Source: SHWB01 sp050246875 (lineage in GTDB: Bacteria; Pseudomonadota; Alphaproteobacteria; UBA6615). Taken from it: 50,486 nt of DNA. The stretch is from the NCBI GenBank assembly GCA_050246875.1, contig JBFWVF010000014.1, positions 1 to 50,486 of the forward strand, in the 5' to 3' direction. Position 1 is the stretch's first letter; each line of letters begins with the position of its first letter. Below are positions 7,137 to 15,505 of this stretch, piece by piece. The notes under the pieces were generated by a model. It did not search any database and was not told the origin of the DNA. It saw only the letters and a program-made list of their open reading frames with translations. The translations under genes were made by a program, and so were the position numbers.

Positions 7137-7964
7137 TTAATCTTCGGCGCCGCGTCGGTCAGTCCTGATTTTGCGCCGCATGTCGAGATACAGCTCCAGC
7201 GCTTCGTGAACGGAGCGTTCCAGGCGGCGATAGCCGAGACTGTGACGCGATGCCGTCGCCTTGATGGGCATGCGGAACACGACGATGTCGAACAACGCAT
7301 CCATGTCGTGCTGCACCTTGCGCGGACCACGACTGGTGTCGACGATGTAGCCCACGCTGCGACACTTCTCGGTCCACGGCCGGTAGACGTCGCTGATCAA
7401 CTGAGCGTCACGGTCCGACAGCGGCGTCGACGGCGCTGCCCTCCTCGCCTTCGGCGGCCGACCGGCCGCATCCGGCAGTCCGCCACGCCGTGAGCCCCAC
7501 AGGCCGATCGTGAGGCGCTCGTACAGGCGTGCGACCTCGTCGGCGGCATTGATGTGCGCTTCGGTCAGCTTCCCCGATTCGCCCAGTCCATAGACGGGGT
7601 CGCGCACGGCGGGCTTGAGCGCCACCTCCGGCGTGCCCCGGTCAACATCGTTCTCACCGCGCGGCGTCCATTTCCGGCCACGGCGGCTGGCCAGCAGCAC
7701 GCGAAGCTCGTCGGCATGGCTGTCGTGAATGGCTGCTACTGCGGCATGGCGGTCAGCGACGCGCCCGTCACGGCGTCGTGCCGCCGATGCCCGCTGCAGG
7801 GCAGTGCGGGCGAGGCCCTGCTCCCGGGTCATGGCGCCGCGGATACGGTCGACGGCGTCGTGCTCGCGCAGTTCCAGCGCCTTCGCGAACAACTCCACCA
7901 CCTGCCGCCAGGCGGGCGTCTCGTCCCGCTCCAACATTGCCGGCTTGATCTTGCGCTTGGCCAT
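7137..7964 (-). CDS. Hypothetical protein downstream of the primase-helicase
   Basis: The 275-residue protein has no motif I recognise. It is charged and helical. The N-terminal 80 residues are rich in Arg/Ala (TREQGLARTALQRASAARRR). The C-terminal 110 residues contain a conserved-looking block (LISDVYRPWTEKCRSVGYIV, then FDIVVFRMPIKATASRHSLG). It follows the primase-helicase by 31 bases on the same strand and probably belongs to that operon, which suggests a role in element replication or its control. A GAGGT motif precedes the ATG. Confidence 0.6.
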   Translation of the reverse strand: MAKRKIKPAMLERDETPAWRQVVELFAKALELREHDAVDRIRGAMTREQGLARTALQRASAARRRDGRVADRHAAVAAIHDSHADELRVLLASRRGRKWTPRGENDVDRGTPEVALKPAVRDPVYGLGESGKLTEAHINAADEVARLYERLTIGLWGSRRGGLPDAAGRPPKARRAAPSTPLSDRDAQLISDVYRPWTEKCRSVGYIVDTSRGPRKVQHDMDALFDIVVFRMPIKATASRHSLGYRRLERSVHEALELYLDMRRKIRTDRRGAED

Positions 7965-7995
7965 GGTCGTGAACCTCGCTGTCGGGATGGGGCAA

Positions 7996-9474
7996 TCACG
8001 CGGCGACGCCGGCGGCGGTCCGGTAATCGACGGATCGGAACCGGCCCTGCGCCAGGTCGAACTCGAGATCGAGCCGGCACGGGTAGCCGAGCTCCTCGAA
8101 GCGGCTCTTCAGGACGTAGAGCTGCGCCTCGGTCTGCCGCTGGCCATCCTTGAACACCACCGGGCGGTGGACGCAGAGGCCGAGGTCGGCCTTGGTGTCC
8201 CACGCTTTCGAGCCGGCGATGTCCTCCAGCACGGGGTGGCTCTTGCGCTGGGCGAACTCCATCGCCTTCGCCGGGTGCGCCGTGACCTGCACGCAGACCC
8301 GCATCTGGCGGGCGAAGTCGAGCAACTCGTCGAGGCACTGGCTGATGTAGTCGGTCTCGCGCATGCCGTCGGGACGGCTCGACTCAAGCCGGTTCCAGGG
8401 GTCGATCGACAGCACCTTTGCCCCGTGACGGACGACCGCCACCTCGGCCGTGTCGAGCACCCATTTGATGGTCGGGCGCCGGTTGGGGTGCTCGATCCAC
8501 AGGAAGTGCTCGTCGATCCAGCGGTCGGCATGGGCGATCTGCTCGTCGGTGAGGGTGCGGTCGAGGCGGCCGTACATGAACTGGCGCAGGTTGCGCCGCT
8601 GGTGCGGTTTCGCCCGCGTCTCGAAGCTCGCCATGGCGATGGCGAAGCCGTAATCCCTCGCCACGTTGAACCAGCACTGGGTGAGCAGCGTCGTCTTCCC
8701 GTGGCCCGGATGTCCGGTGGCGACGCACACGGTGCCGGGGGCGAAGGCGAGCTTCGACTCCCACTCGGGGAAGCCCGGGCGCCACACGGTCATGGGCTCG
8801 GGCTCGGGCAGTTCGCTCAGCCGGTACAGGCCCTCGACTGGCCACGGCCTGGCCGAGTCCTCGATGAACAGCCGCGTGTCCGCCGCACCCCAGCGCAGCA
8901 GGGCATCGTTGGCGTCCTTGATGCCGGCGGGCCAGTCGACGAACCAGCAGCGGGCGGACCCGAGCAGGCGCACGAGGTCCTGGCGGAGCGCTTGCCCGGG
9001 CGGGTCGTTGTCGGTGACCAGCACGAAGCGGCGGAACCGGGACAGCCCCTCCCCCAGCGCGTCCCGGACGTAGCGATACCGGTCCTGCTCGTCCGGGGCG
9101 GCCGAAGCCTGTGCCGGGGCGCCGTTCGGCGGCGACAGCAGGCTCTCGACAGGGAAGCCGCACTCGACCATCGCGCAGACGTCGAGCTCGCCCTCGACGA
9201 CGTAGACGGTTTCGGCCTCGGCACCGAGCACGCGGTCGAGGTTGAAGAACCTCTGCTCGCCGCCCTCGCGCTGCCGGAACGCCTTCGTCGACAGCGCGCG
9301 GTATTTCACGTTCACCGTCTCGGCGCCACGCCGGTATGGGAAGGCGATGACCTCGCAGGGCTGGTGATCAGGAGGCATGGGAACCGTACCGCTGGCGGCG
9401 TTCAGCCGCGCCAAGGTCGATGCGCTGATGCCGCGGGCCTTTGCCCATGCTGCGGCCGTTTCGCTCAGGGCCAT
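7996..9474 (-). CDS. TOPRIM primase / RecA-type replicative helicase (T7 gp4-like)
   Basis: The 492-residue protein has an N-terminal segment leading into a TOPRIM fold at about residues 75-200 (TVYVVEGELDVCAMVECGFP; later RRFVLVTDNDPPGQ). A DnaB/gp4-type RecA ATPase follows from about residue 220, with Walker A (VATGHPGHGKTTLLTQ) and a Walker B region (GAKVLSIDPWNRLE). This is the layout of phage bifunctional primase-helicases acting at the replication fork. The zinc-binding domain normally at the N-terminus is absent and is encoded by the overlapping upstream gene. The long overlap (about 107 bases) suggests tight coupling. Confidence 0.9.
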   Translation of the reverse strand: MALSETAAAWAKARGISASTLARLNAASGTVPMPPDHQPCEVIAFPYRRGAETVNVKYRALSTKAFRQREGGEQRFFNLDRVLGAEAETVYVVEGELDVCAMVECGFPVESLLSPPNGAPAQASAAPDEQDRYRYVRDALGEGLSRFRRFVLVTDNDPPGQALRQDLVRLLGSARCWFVDWPAGIKDANDALLRWGAADTRLFIEDSARPWPVEGLYRLSELPEPEPMTVWRPGFPEWESKLAFAPGTVCVATGHPGHGKTTLLTQCWFNVARDYGFAIAMASFETRAKPHQRRNLRQFMYGRLDRTLTDEQIAHADRWIDEHFLWIEHPNRRPTIKWVLDTAEVAVVRHGAKVLSIDPWNRLESSRPDGMRETDYISQCLDELLDFARQMRVCVQVTAHPAKAMEFAQRKSHPVLEDIAGSKAWDTKADLGLCVHRPVVFKDGQRQTEAQLYVLKSRFEELGYPCRLDLEFDLAQGRFRSVDYRTAAGVAA

Positions 9475-9679
9475 TGCCGTGTTCCTTGATGCCGCCCGAC
9501 CATCCGCAGTTGTGGCAGTGCCAGACCGCGTGACCGGGCTCGATGGTGACGGACAGACAGGCTTCAGCCCGCTTGCGGCGCAGGTGTGAACATTGCGGGC
9601 AGGTGGTCTTGCGGGTGCCGGGCTCGTGGCGGCGCAGCACGATGCCGACGGCGCGCAGCTGGTCGGAGACAGGCGCCAT
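9368..9679 (-). CDS. Stand-alone primase zinc-ribbon protein
   Basis: The 103-residue protein has two CxxC knuckles, TCPQC at about residue 27 and WHCHNCGW at about residue 57. This matches the zinc-binding domain that recognises primase start sites in T7 gp4 and DnaG. The ATG at 9679 overlaps the stop of the DUF1376 gene (TGATG). The 3' third overlaps the primase-helicase start in another frame, so the C-terminal tail past the zinc ribbon is basic and probably unstructured. It would supply the template-recognition module for the downstream TOPRIM/helicase protein. Confidence 0.82.
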   Translation of the reverse strand: MAPVSDQLRAVGIVLRRHEPGTRKTTCPQCSHLRRKRAEACLSVTIEPGHAVWHCHNCGWSGGIKEHGNGPERNGRSMGKGPRHQRIDLGAAERRQRYGSHAS

Positions 9680-10467
9680 CAGTGGATCGTCCCTTCGTCG
9701 AGTTCGCGGAAATACTCGGCCGACGTGGACGGAGGTTCGGGCTCGGCCCGGCGCCGGTTCAGGTGTTCGCGATTGGACTTGTCGAGCATCCCGGCGACGG
9801 CCTTGAACCATCGCTTCCGCTTCGTGCTGCCGGTCGGCCAGTGCGCGACGCACCAGCGGTCGATGCTGCGCAACTCGGCCACCAGGTCGGGGATCGCGCT
9901 GAACGTCTCGCGCCAGCGGGCAAAGTCGTCGGGCGTGAGGCGCACGACGTCACCCTGGTAGACGTAGAGGGCCTGTGGCGTCTGGTCGGCTTGGGGGACT
10001 ACAGGGGGATTCTGTGTTTCTGGCCCTGCTTGGCACTGGTCAAGCGGTTGATTTTGCTCAATACCACCACCCTCGAACGCAAGATTTTCTCGCATATTAT
10101 TGCGATCTGATTCGCGTTTCGGTCGGGGCTTGCGGGCCGCTGCGGCCCGCGCGGCTCCGCCTTCCGACGCCCTCTGTGCCCGGACTTCCGCCGCCACGAT
10201 TTCGCGACCGGCGCGCGCGTTCGAGATCGTGCCGTTCTCGATGGTGAGCTTGCCGCGCCGGGTCAGTTCGTCCAGCACGCGGCGCAGCCGACGGACCTGA
10301 ACCCGGAGCATCCGGCTCAGCTCCTGCTCGTCGTACGCGACCGGCCCGCCGTGCTCGTAGATGAGGGCGATGATGTCGAAGTAGACGGCCCGCGCCTCCA
10401 CCGACAGCGTGCGCGTACCGGTCAACCAGTCGCGCGGGTAAAGCCGAAACCACGACATGCCCGCCAT
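9679..10467 (-). CDS. DUF1376 (YdaU-like) replication-associated protein
   Basis: The 262-residue protein begins MAGMSWFRLYPRDWLTGTRT. This is the DUF1376/YdaU pattern, followed by a winged-helix region (VYFDIIALIYEHGGPVAYDE, LSRMLRVQVRRLRRVLDELT). A low-complexity basic linker separates it from a C-terminal domain (RWRETFSAIPDLVAELRSID; later RKRWFKAVAGMLDKSN). Members sit in phage replication modules in the place of helicase loaders or initiators such as DnaT/DnaD-like proteins. I chose the ATG at 10467 because AGGGCAGG lies just upstream. It is coupled to the zinc-ribbon gene. Confidence 0.8.
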   Translation of the reverse strand: MAGMSWFRLYPRDWLTGTRTLSVEARAVYFDIIALIYEHGGPVAYDEQELSRMLRVQVRRLRRVLDELTRRGKLTIENGTISNARAGREIVAAEVRAQRASEGGAARAAAARKPRPKRESDRNNMRENLAFEGGGIEQNQPLDQCQAGPETQNPPVVPQADQTPQALYVYQGDVVRLTPDDFARWRETFSAIPDLVAELRSIDRWCVAHWPTGSTKRKRWFKAVAGMLDKSNREHLNRRRAEPEPPSTSAEYFRELDEGTIH

Positions 10468-10468
10468 G

Positions 10469-10612
10469 TCACCTGCCCTCCTTCGTGCGCTGTTCCTTGA
10501 GCTTCGCCACGATCTCGGCGGCGACATCGCCGACGCGGCGGAAGGTCGACGGGGTCCGGTCCGGCGTTGTGCCTTCCCGATCGTCGCGCTTGGCATCGGA
10601 AGTCATGACCAT
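10469..10612 (-). CDS. Very small hypothetical protein in the replication operon
   Basis: A 47-codon frame fits exactly between the AlpA-like gene and the DUF1376 gene. It starts at an ATG overlapping the previous stop (TGATG at 10612) and its TGA lies one base before the next ATG. The predicted peptide ends in a short amphipathic helix (VGDVAAEIVAKLKEQRTKEG). The gapless packing argues that it is translated. The function is unknown. Confidence 0.5.
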   Translation of the reverse strand: MVMTSDAKRDDREGTTPDRTPSTFRRVGDVAAEIVAKLKEQRTKEGR

Positions 10613-10842
10613 CACCGCGCACCGGGATGATCGGTGAACACCATGGTCGGGAGCGGCGCGGTCTCGGTCTTACGGACCTGCTGCTCCTCGTAGGCCAGCA
10701 CGTCCTCCAGCCGGTAGACGACGTGGTTGCCGATCTTGAGGTACGCCGGGCCCTGGCCCAGCCAGCGCCAGCGTTCCAGCGTGCGCGGGCTGACGTTCCA
10801 GCGACGGGACAGATCAATCTGGTTGAAGTGCCGGGTGGTCAT
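10612..10842 (-). CDS. AlpA/excisionase-like helix-turn-helix protein
   Basis: The 76-residue protein (MTTRHFNQIDLSRRWNVSPR, then TLERWRWLGQGPAYLKIGNH and VVYRLEDVLAYEEQQV) is a MerR-like winged HTH of the AlpA/excisionase class. These small proteins bind DNA to direct excision or activate element genes. An in-frame ATG at 10881 would add 13 residues; I prefer 10842 because it has a GAAGG motif and family-like length. It is the first gene of the leftward replication operon, so it may regulate it. About 120 bases separate it from the next leftward operon. Confidence 0.8.
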   Translation of the reverse strand: MTTRHFNQIDLSRRWNVSPRTLERWRWLGQGPAYLKIGNHVVYRLEDVLAYEEQQVRKTETAPLPTMVFTDHPGAR

Positions 10843-10965
10843 GGACGCGCCTTCGAATTGCATCGCAGTCATGCGGTGCAAGATGCGTCCGTGCGCAGGG
10901 GGAGATCGGGGGCGCTGGAGGGGGAATGGAAGGGTGAATAGAGATTCCTGCCTGCCGACAGTGCG

Positions 10966-11937
10966 TCAGGCGTCCTGCTCGTCGTCCAGGCAGAAGCCAA
11001 TCATGCCGTCTTTCTCCGAGAGGAGGGCACCCCAGAGCGGACTTCGCTTGAAATAGTCCCGTATGCGCGCCTTGGGCGGGAGATCGAGCTCCACAACGAT
11101 CTTGTCGGGAGGCACTCGCCGAATGCCCAGGAGAAGCTGCTGGTGCAGATAACAAACGATGCGACGCTGCTGGACGCCCTTCGGAATGCGGAACACACGT
11201 CCGAAAAGACGGACCTCTTTGCCGTCTCCGAAAACCTCGACCGGCCCCGCGGGCTGGCGCGGGGTCATGCCGTCGAGGCGAGCCGACAGGATCTCCTTGT
11301 CGATCCTCAACCCGCCGCCGAACACGAGGATATCGGGGAGCCAGACCCAGCGAACACCGCCGGGAAGGGCGTCCTCAATCCGTTCGCGGGAAGTGCTTGT
11401 GAGCAGAACGCGAGGCTGTGCCGATGGCCGAGCCAGGAGTGCTTCCCGACACTGACGCCAAATCGCCTGATGCCCGAGACGGCGGCCGAACAGAATCGTG
11501 GTCGCGTGACGTCGGCGACCGATCCTCGCTGGACCGATTTCCCACAGGTGACCGGCGACCAGTGTCATCGTGCTCATTCCGCGGGGAATGCCGAACTGCA
11601 CCCCCAGCGTTTGCGCCAGCTGCTCCGGCATCACCCGGAACCGGGTGAGCCGGCTCGCAGGAACTCTCACCCACCCCGCCGCCGGACTGAAATAGCCGAA
11701 CCCGCCGTCATCGAGGCGGCGCAACGGAACGGGTGCATCGTCGTGATCTGCCTGCGATGCGTCGACCTCCTCGTATCCCGAGGGAACGAGGAGGCCGGCA
11801 TCAATCAAGGCACGCCCGGCAACCGAATGGTGATCCTCGATCACCGAGCCGGCGATGACGCTTTCTTCGGTTTCAAGCACGCACAGCAGAAGGCTCAACG
11901 ACTTGCTGTCGAGCCCGGACAGGGCATCACGCTTCAC
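10966..11937 (-). CDS. Uncharacterised protein, second gene of an orphan two-gene operon
   Basis: The 323-residue protein has no family I recognise. The N-terminal 60 residues could be a winged helix (LSLLLCVLETEESVIAGSVI, then HSVAGRALIDAGLLVPSGYE). The centre contains an aromatic-rich patch (GYFSPAAGWVRVPASRLTRF). The C-terminal part also looks like a winged helix (LPPKARIRDYFKRSPLWGAL). It overlaps the upstream gene by 11 bases, so the two are expressed together. A DNA-interacting role is possible but unproven. There is no membrane segment and no obvious nuclease or nucleotide-binding motif. Confidence 0.65.
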   Translation of the reverse strand: MKRDALSGLDSKSLSLLLCVLETEESVIAGSVIEDHHSVAGRALIDAGLLVPSGYEEVDASQADHDDAPVPLRRLDDGGFGYFSPAAGWVRVPASRLTRFRVMPEQLAQTLGVQFGIPRGMSTMTLVAGHLWEIGPARIGRRRHATTILFGRRLGHQAIWRQCREALLARPSAQPRVLLTSTSRERIEDALPGGVRWVWLPDILVFGGGLRIDKEILSARLDGMTPRQPAGPVEVFGDGKEVRLFGRVFRIPKGVQQRRIVCYLHQQLLLGIRRVPPDKIVVELDLPPKARIRDYFKRSPLWGALLSEKDGMIGFCLDDEQDA

Positions 11938-13093
11938 TCAGGAACCCCCAGCGGCGGAGGTACTTGTCACCGATCAGCCGCTCGCGGTCGGTACAGTCTT
12001 TGAGATTGCAGCCATGCGGCATGATGATCGTCAGCGGCAACGAGTTTCCGCGGCGGCTGGTGCCAGACGCGTGGAAGTGGATTGTCAGCTTCACCTGCGT
12101 GATCACCCAGCCGCCCAGGTCGCTGTCGCTGCTGCCAATGCGCTCCCGGACCATGTCCCAGATCGTGCGCGCGGCGTCCCGCATGCATTCGAGCGTGACG
12201 CGTTCGCCCACGTGATCGATCGGCTTGAGCCGCATGTTGTTGACCACGACGCCCGAAATTCCGTCTTCCGGATCGGTCGGGAAATCGAATGGCTTCAGCA
12301 GGAACGACGGATCGAAGCGCCGGAGCGGAACACGCTCCTGCGTGAACTCGGCCTGCAGCAGCTTTTCGGCAAACATCCGGGCAAGGCCTTCGCGGCTCTC
12401 ACGGTCACCCGCGATCACCTCGATGACACCGGTGCTCGGTTCATAGGTCAGAGTAGCTTCGATGGCCAACTGCCGCACTGGCCGGTCGAGCTTTTCGTCC
12501 ACGAACTCGAGCCGAGCATCGAGCGGTCCATCCCGGTAAACGGTCGCCTGCACCAGATCGTAGAGCTTGTCTTCACCCCCAACGCGAACACGCTCGAAGG
12601 TATCGACATGCACATGCCGGCTGTTGAAATGCTGTTTGACCGCCTCTTCGAACCTCGCAATGTGATCGGCGTCACACCGCAAGGAGAGATTGTCCGGACC
12701 GATGAAGCCATCCCACACGCGTGTCCTCCGGCGCGCATCAGTGAAGAGAATCTCCTCGGCGCGCTCGAACGTCACGCGATCGCGAAGAAAGGTCCACAGC
12801 GCCCTTTCGTGCCCGTTCTTCAGCGCTTCGAGTTCCTCACGATTCCTGGAAGCGCCATAGAGCGCTGCCTGCCCGGCTTCGCCCGCCAGCGCCGCGACGC
12901 GATCAGTGTCCTGCTGAACCTGCGCCAATGTGCTCGAATCCATCTTGTCCACGGCCTTGAGCAGCGGACGGACGATCTCACCTTCCTCGCCGTTCCAATT
13001 TACCGGCTCCGTAAGGGCGATGCCCTGGGCATCGAAGTACGCCTTCAAGGTCAGAGCCGGGGTGTTGCGAATGAACGCTTTCACTGATGCCAT
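11927..13093 (-). CDS. Uncharacterised protein, first gene of an orphan two-gene operon
   Basis: The 388-residue protein starts at an ATG with AAAGGA six bases upstream, a strong ribosome-binding site. The N-terminus (MASVKAFIRNTPALTLKAYF) is helical. The middle is alpha/beta with a possible binding surface rich in Asp/Arg/His (FNSRHVHVDTFERVRVGGED). The C-terminal part has alternating hydrophobics and one Cys pair (HGCNLKDC). I recognise no named domain and no Walker, GHKL or PD-(D/E)XK motif. It lies between the element's replication operon and its recombinase operon, a common cargo position. Confidence 0.66.
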   Translation of the reverse strand: MASVKAFIRNTPALTLKAYFDAQGIALTEPVNWNGEEGEIVRPLLKAVDKMDSSTLAQVQQDTDRVAALAGEAGQAALYGASRNREELEALKNGHERALWTFLRDRVTFERAEEILFTDARRRTRVWDGFIGPDNLSLRCDADHIARFEEAVKQHFNSRHVHVDTFERVRVGGEDKLYDLVQATVYRDGPLDARLEFVDEKLDRPVRQLAIEATLTYEPSTGVIEVIAGDRESREGLARMFAEKLLQAEFTQERVPLRRFDPSFLLKPFDFPTDPEDGISGVVVNNMRLKPIDHVGERVTLECMRDAARTIWDMVRERIGSSDSDLGGWVITQVKLTIHFHASGTSRRGNSLPLTIIMPHGCNLKDCTDRERLIGDKYLRRWGFLSEA

Positions 13094-13542
13094 TACCAAT
13101 CCTTTCGGGGCTCGCGCGCCGGCCAGGGGATTGGGCGGCTGCGGGAGAAGTTGGACTACCCTCTTTAAGAGGCATACCTACAGTCCACTCACTCCTGTAG
13201 CCGCTACAAGCAGTTGAAATTCTTGAAAGAGCCCGAGTCGTGTCGTCATTTGAGGATAAGTCTGTGGGTAAGTGACGCCAGCCACGATGGGATGGCCTCA
13301 CTTAAGCTCTACTTGATGGCTACTTGGTGTCTCCGGGGTTCTCGCACGGACCTTCAGGGGCTGGAAACGTCTCGATTCGCGCGTCGGGAACTTAGGTTTG
13401 TAGGCGTCCCATCCGGCCCCACAAGACGCTGGATATTCGCTGCGCTTCGATGTTCGTCGCTCCACCACGCTGAGTACCGGGTTTTTCTACCGCAGACCGC
13501 TCAGGCGTGATCAACCTGCGTCGTAACGCCATGCGACGCACC
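13094..13542. other. Gene-free divergent intergenic region
   Basis: About 450 bases separate the leftward orphan operon from the rightward recombinase operon. An open frame at 13214-13510 has no ribosome-binding site and atypical composition, so I do not call it. Near the left end lie a near-palindrome (CCTCTTTAAGAGG, about 13160) and CTACAG/CTGTAG half sites 11 bases apart (about 13179-13201). These could be operators. Promoters for both directions are expected here, but none is clear. Confidence 0.45.
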
Positions 13543-13743
13543 ATGAACCCGTTGAACCCTGCCCTGATGACGACCGACGAGCGCCTGTCCGAGGTGACGG
13601 CGATCCTGGCGCGCGGGCTGGTGCGGCTGCGGGCCCGGCAGTCAAACGAACTATCCCGCCCCGGCGGGGACAGTTTCGTGGACTTCCCGCCCGACCAACG
13701 CGGTCATGTGTCGGCACCGACTCGGACGGAGAACGCCGCGTGA
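13543..13743 (+). CDS. Small conserved protein of the recombinase operon
   Basis: The 66-residue protein has a helical core (MTTDERLSEVTAILARGLVR then LRAR) and a disordered C-terminus. Proteins of this pattern commonly precede DUF2924 and serine recombinase genes in alphaproteobacterial elements. Two ATGs, 13531 and 13543, are possible starts. The stop overlaps the GTG start of the next gene (GTGA), so translation is coupled. The role is unknown. Confidence 0.62.
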   Translation: MNPLNPALMTTDERLSEVTAILARGLVRLRARQSNELSRPGGDSFVDFPPDQRGHVSAPTRTENAA

Positions 13744-14186
13744 CCGACAACGTCCTTGCCCGCCTGGCGGCCCTGAAGACGACGCCGACCGCCGATCTGA
13801 AGCAGCAGTGGCGGGATCTGTTCGAGAGGGAGCCGCCGGCCTTCAACCGGCGCTATCTGGAGAGCCGGCTCGCCTACAGGATTCAGGAACTGGCCTATGG
13901 CGGCCTGAAGCCCGAGACGATCGAGCGGCTGGAGGCACTGGGCGAGCAACTGGACGGCGGCAGGATTGATGTGCGCCGCAAGCGCACCGACGACCGCCCC
14001 ATTTCGGGCACGCGCCTGATTCGGGAATGGCAGGGCGTCGAGCACTGCGTCACCGTCCGCGATGATGGCTACGAGTGGCAGGGCCGGCCCTACAAGTCGC
14101 TGTCCTCGGTCGCCCGCGCCATCACCGGCACGCGGTGGAACGGCTGGGTGTTCTTCGGCATCCGCCGCTCGGGCGCCGGCCAGTGA
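13740..14186 (+). CDS. DUF2924 protein
   Basis: The 148-residue protein shows the DUF2924 pattern. It starts with LARLAALKTTPTADLKQQWR and continues DLFEREPPAFNRRYLESRLA. The typical ending is a beta-rich module (GTRLIREWQGVEHCVTVRDD, then the SLSSVARAITGTRWNGWVFF motif). The C-terminal half resembles modules thought to bind DNA. The gene overlaps both neighbours by four bases (GTGA), forming a tightly coupled cassette with the recombinase. An accessory role in site-specific recombination is inferred from this constant linkage. Confidence 0.85.
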   Translation: MTDNVLARLAALKTTPTADLKQQWRDLFEREPPAFNRRYLESRLAYRIQELAYGGLKPETIERLEALGEQLDGGRIDVRRKRTDDRPISGTRLIREWQGVEHCVTVRDDGYEWQGRPYKSLSSVARAITGTRWNGWVFFGIRRSGAGQ

Positions 14187-15505
14187 CCCGCTCCCCCGAC
14201 CGGGTCGTCCGCAAGCTCCGCTGCGCGGTCTACACCCGGAAATCCTCCGAGGAAGGCCTTGAGATGGAGTTCAACAGCCTCGACGCCCAGCGCGAGGCCT
14301 GCGAGGCCTATGTCGCCAGCCAGCGGCCCGAGGGCTGGGTGCTGGTTCCCACCCGGTACGACGACGGTGGCTTCTCCGGCGGCTCGCTGGAGCGCCCGGC
14401 CCTGCGGCGTCTCCTCGCCGACATCGATGAGGGGCTGGTCGACGTCGTCGTGGTCTACAAGATCGACCGCCTCAGCCGGTCCCTCATGGACTTCTCGAAG
14501 CTCGTCGAGGTGTTCGACCGCAACGCCGTCACATTCGTGTCGGTCACGCAGTCCTTCAACACCACCACCTCCATGGGCCGGCTGACGCTGAACATCCTGC
14601 TCAGCTTCGCCCAGTTCGAGCGCGAGGTCATCGGCGAGCGCATCCGCGACAAGTTCGCGGCCAGCCGCCGCAAGGGCATGTGGATGGGCGGCTTCGTTCC
14701 GCTGGGCTATCGGGTCGAGAACCGGAAGCTGCTGATCAACGAGGCCGAGGCGGCCACCGTCCGCATGATCTTCGAGCGGTTCGTGGAGACCGGCTCGGCC
14801 ACCGTGCTGGCCAATGCCCTCCGTGCCGAGGGCGTGACCACGCGACGCGGCAAGCCGGTCGACAAGGGCTTCCTCTACAAGCTGCTCAACAACCGGGTCT
14901 ATGTCGGCGAGGCCATCCACAAGGGCACCTCCTACCCCGGCGAGCACGAGGCCATCGTCAGCCGAGCCCTGTGGGACAGGGTCCACGCCATTCTGCAGCA
15001 GAGCCCGCGCCAGCGGGGCGCGCGCACGCGGGCGGCGACGCCGGCGCTGCTGAAGGGCCTCATCTTCGGCCCGACCGGCGCGGCCATGACGCCGACGCAC
15101 ACGCGGCGCGGCCAGAGGCTCTACCGCTACTATGTCAGCCAGTCCGTGCTGAAGAACGGCAAGGACGCCTGCCCGGTCGGCCGCGTGCCGGCCGCGGAGA
15201 TCGAGACGGCGGTCATCGACCAGCTCCGGGGCATCCTGCGCCAGCCGGAGATCATCGTCGGCACATGGCGCGCCGCCAGGGGCGACGTTGCCGGGCTGAC
15301 CGAGGCCGAGGTGCGGGACGCTCTCGTGAGCCTCGACCCGCTATGGAACGAACTCTTCCCTGCCGAGCAGGCACGCATCGTCCAGCTCCTCGTCGAGCGG
15401 GTCGAGGTCGGTGTCGACGGCATCGACATCCGGATCAGGGTCGATGGCCTTGCGAGCCTGGCTCGCGACGTCGCGGCGCAACCCGTCGAAGCGCGGGCGG
15501 CATGA
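14183..15505 (+). CDS. Large serine recombinase (site-specific integrase/excisionase)
   Basis: The 440-residue protein begins with a resolvase catalytic domain. The nucleophile Ser is in YTRKSSEEG at about residue 21. The arginine-containing motifs are VVVYKIDRLSRSLMDFSKLV and FAQFEREVIGERIRDKF. A recombinase domain follows at about residues 160-270 (VPLGYRVENRKLLINEAEAA). The zinc-ribbon region is degenerate: the segment LKGLIFGPTGAAMTPTHTRR lacks the usual CxxC pairs, as in many alphaproteobacterial members. The enzyme probably integrates the element. Its GTG start overlaps the DUF2924 stop. The attachment site is not identifiable here. Confidence 0.92.
   Translation: MTRSPDRVVRKLRCAVYTRKSSEEGLEMEFNSLDAQREACEAYVASQRPEGWVLVPTRYDDGGFSGGSLERPALRRLLADIDEGLVDVVVVYKIDRLSRSLMDFSKLVEVFDRNAVTFVSVTQSFNTTTSMGRLTLNILLSFAQFEREVIGERIRDKFAASRRKGMWMGGFVPLGYRVENRKLLINEAEAATVRMIFERFVETGSATVLANALRAEGVTTRRGKPVDKGFLYKLLNNRVYVGEAIHKGTSYPGEHEAIVSRALWDRVHAILQQSPRQRGARTRAATPALLKGLIFGPTGAAMTPTHTRRGQRLYRYYVSQSVLKNGKDACPVGRVPAAEIETAVIDQLRGILRQPEIIVGTWRAARGDVAGLTEAEVRDALVSLDPLWNELFPAEQARIVQLLVERVEVGVDGIDIRIRVDGLASLARDVAAQPVEARAA

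Noticed and set aside
7729..9489. 586-codon open frame antisense to the primase-helicase
   Set aside because: The minus-strand frame shows TOPRIM and Walker motifs, so this is a shadow.
13214..13510. 98-codon open frame in the gap before the recombinase operon
   Set aside because: It has no ribosome-binding site, atypical residue content (many Arg, Ser and Trp) and no link to the neighbours; it reads as chance in a non-coding gap.
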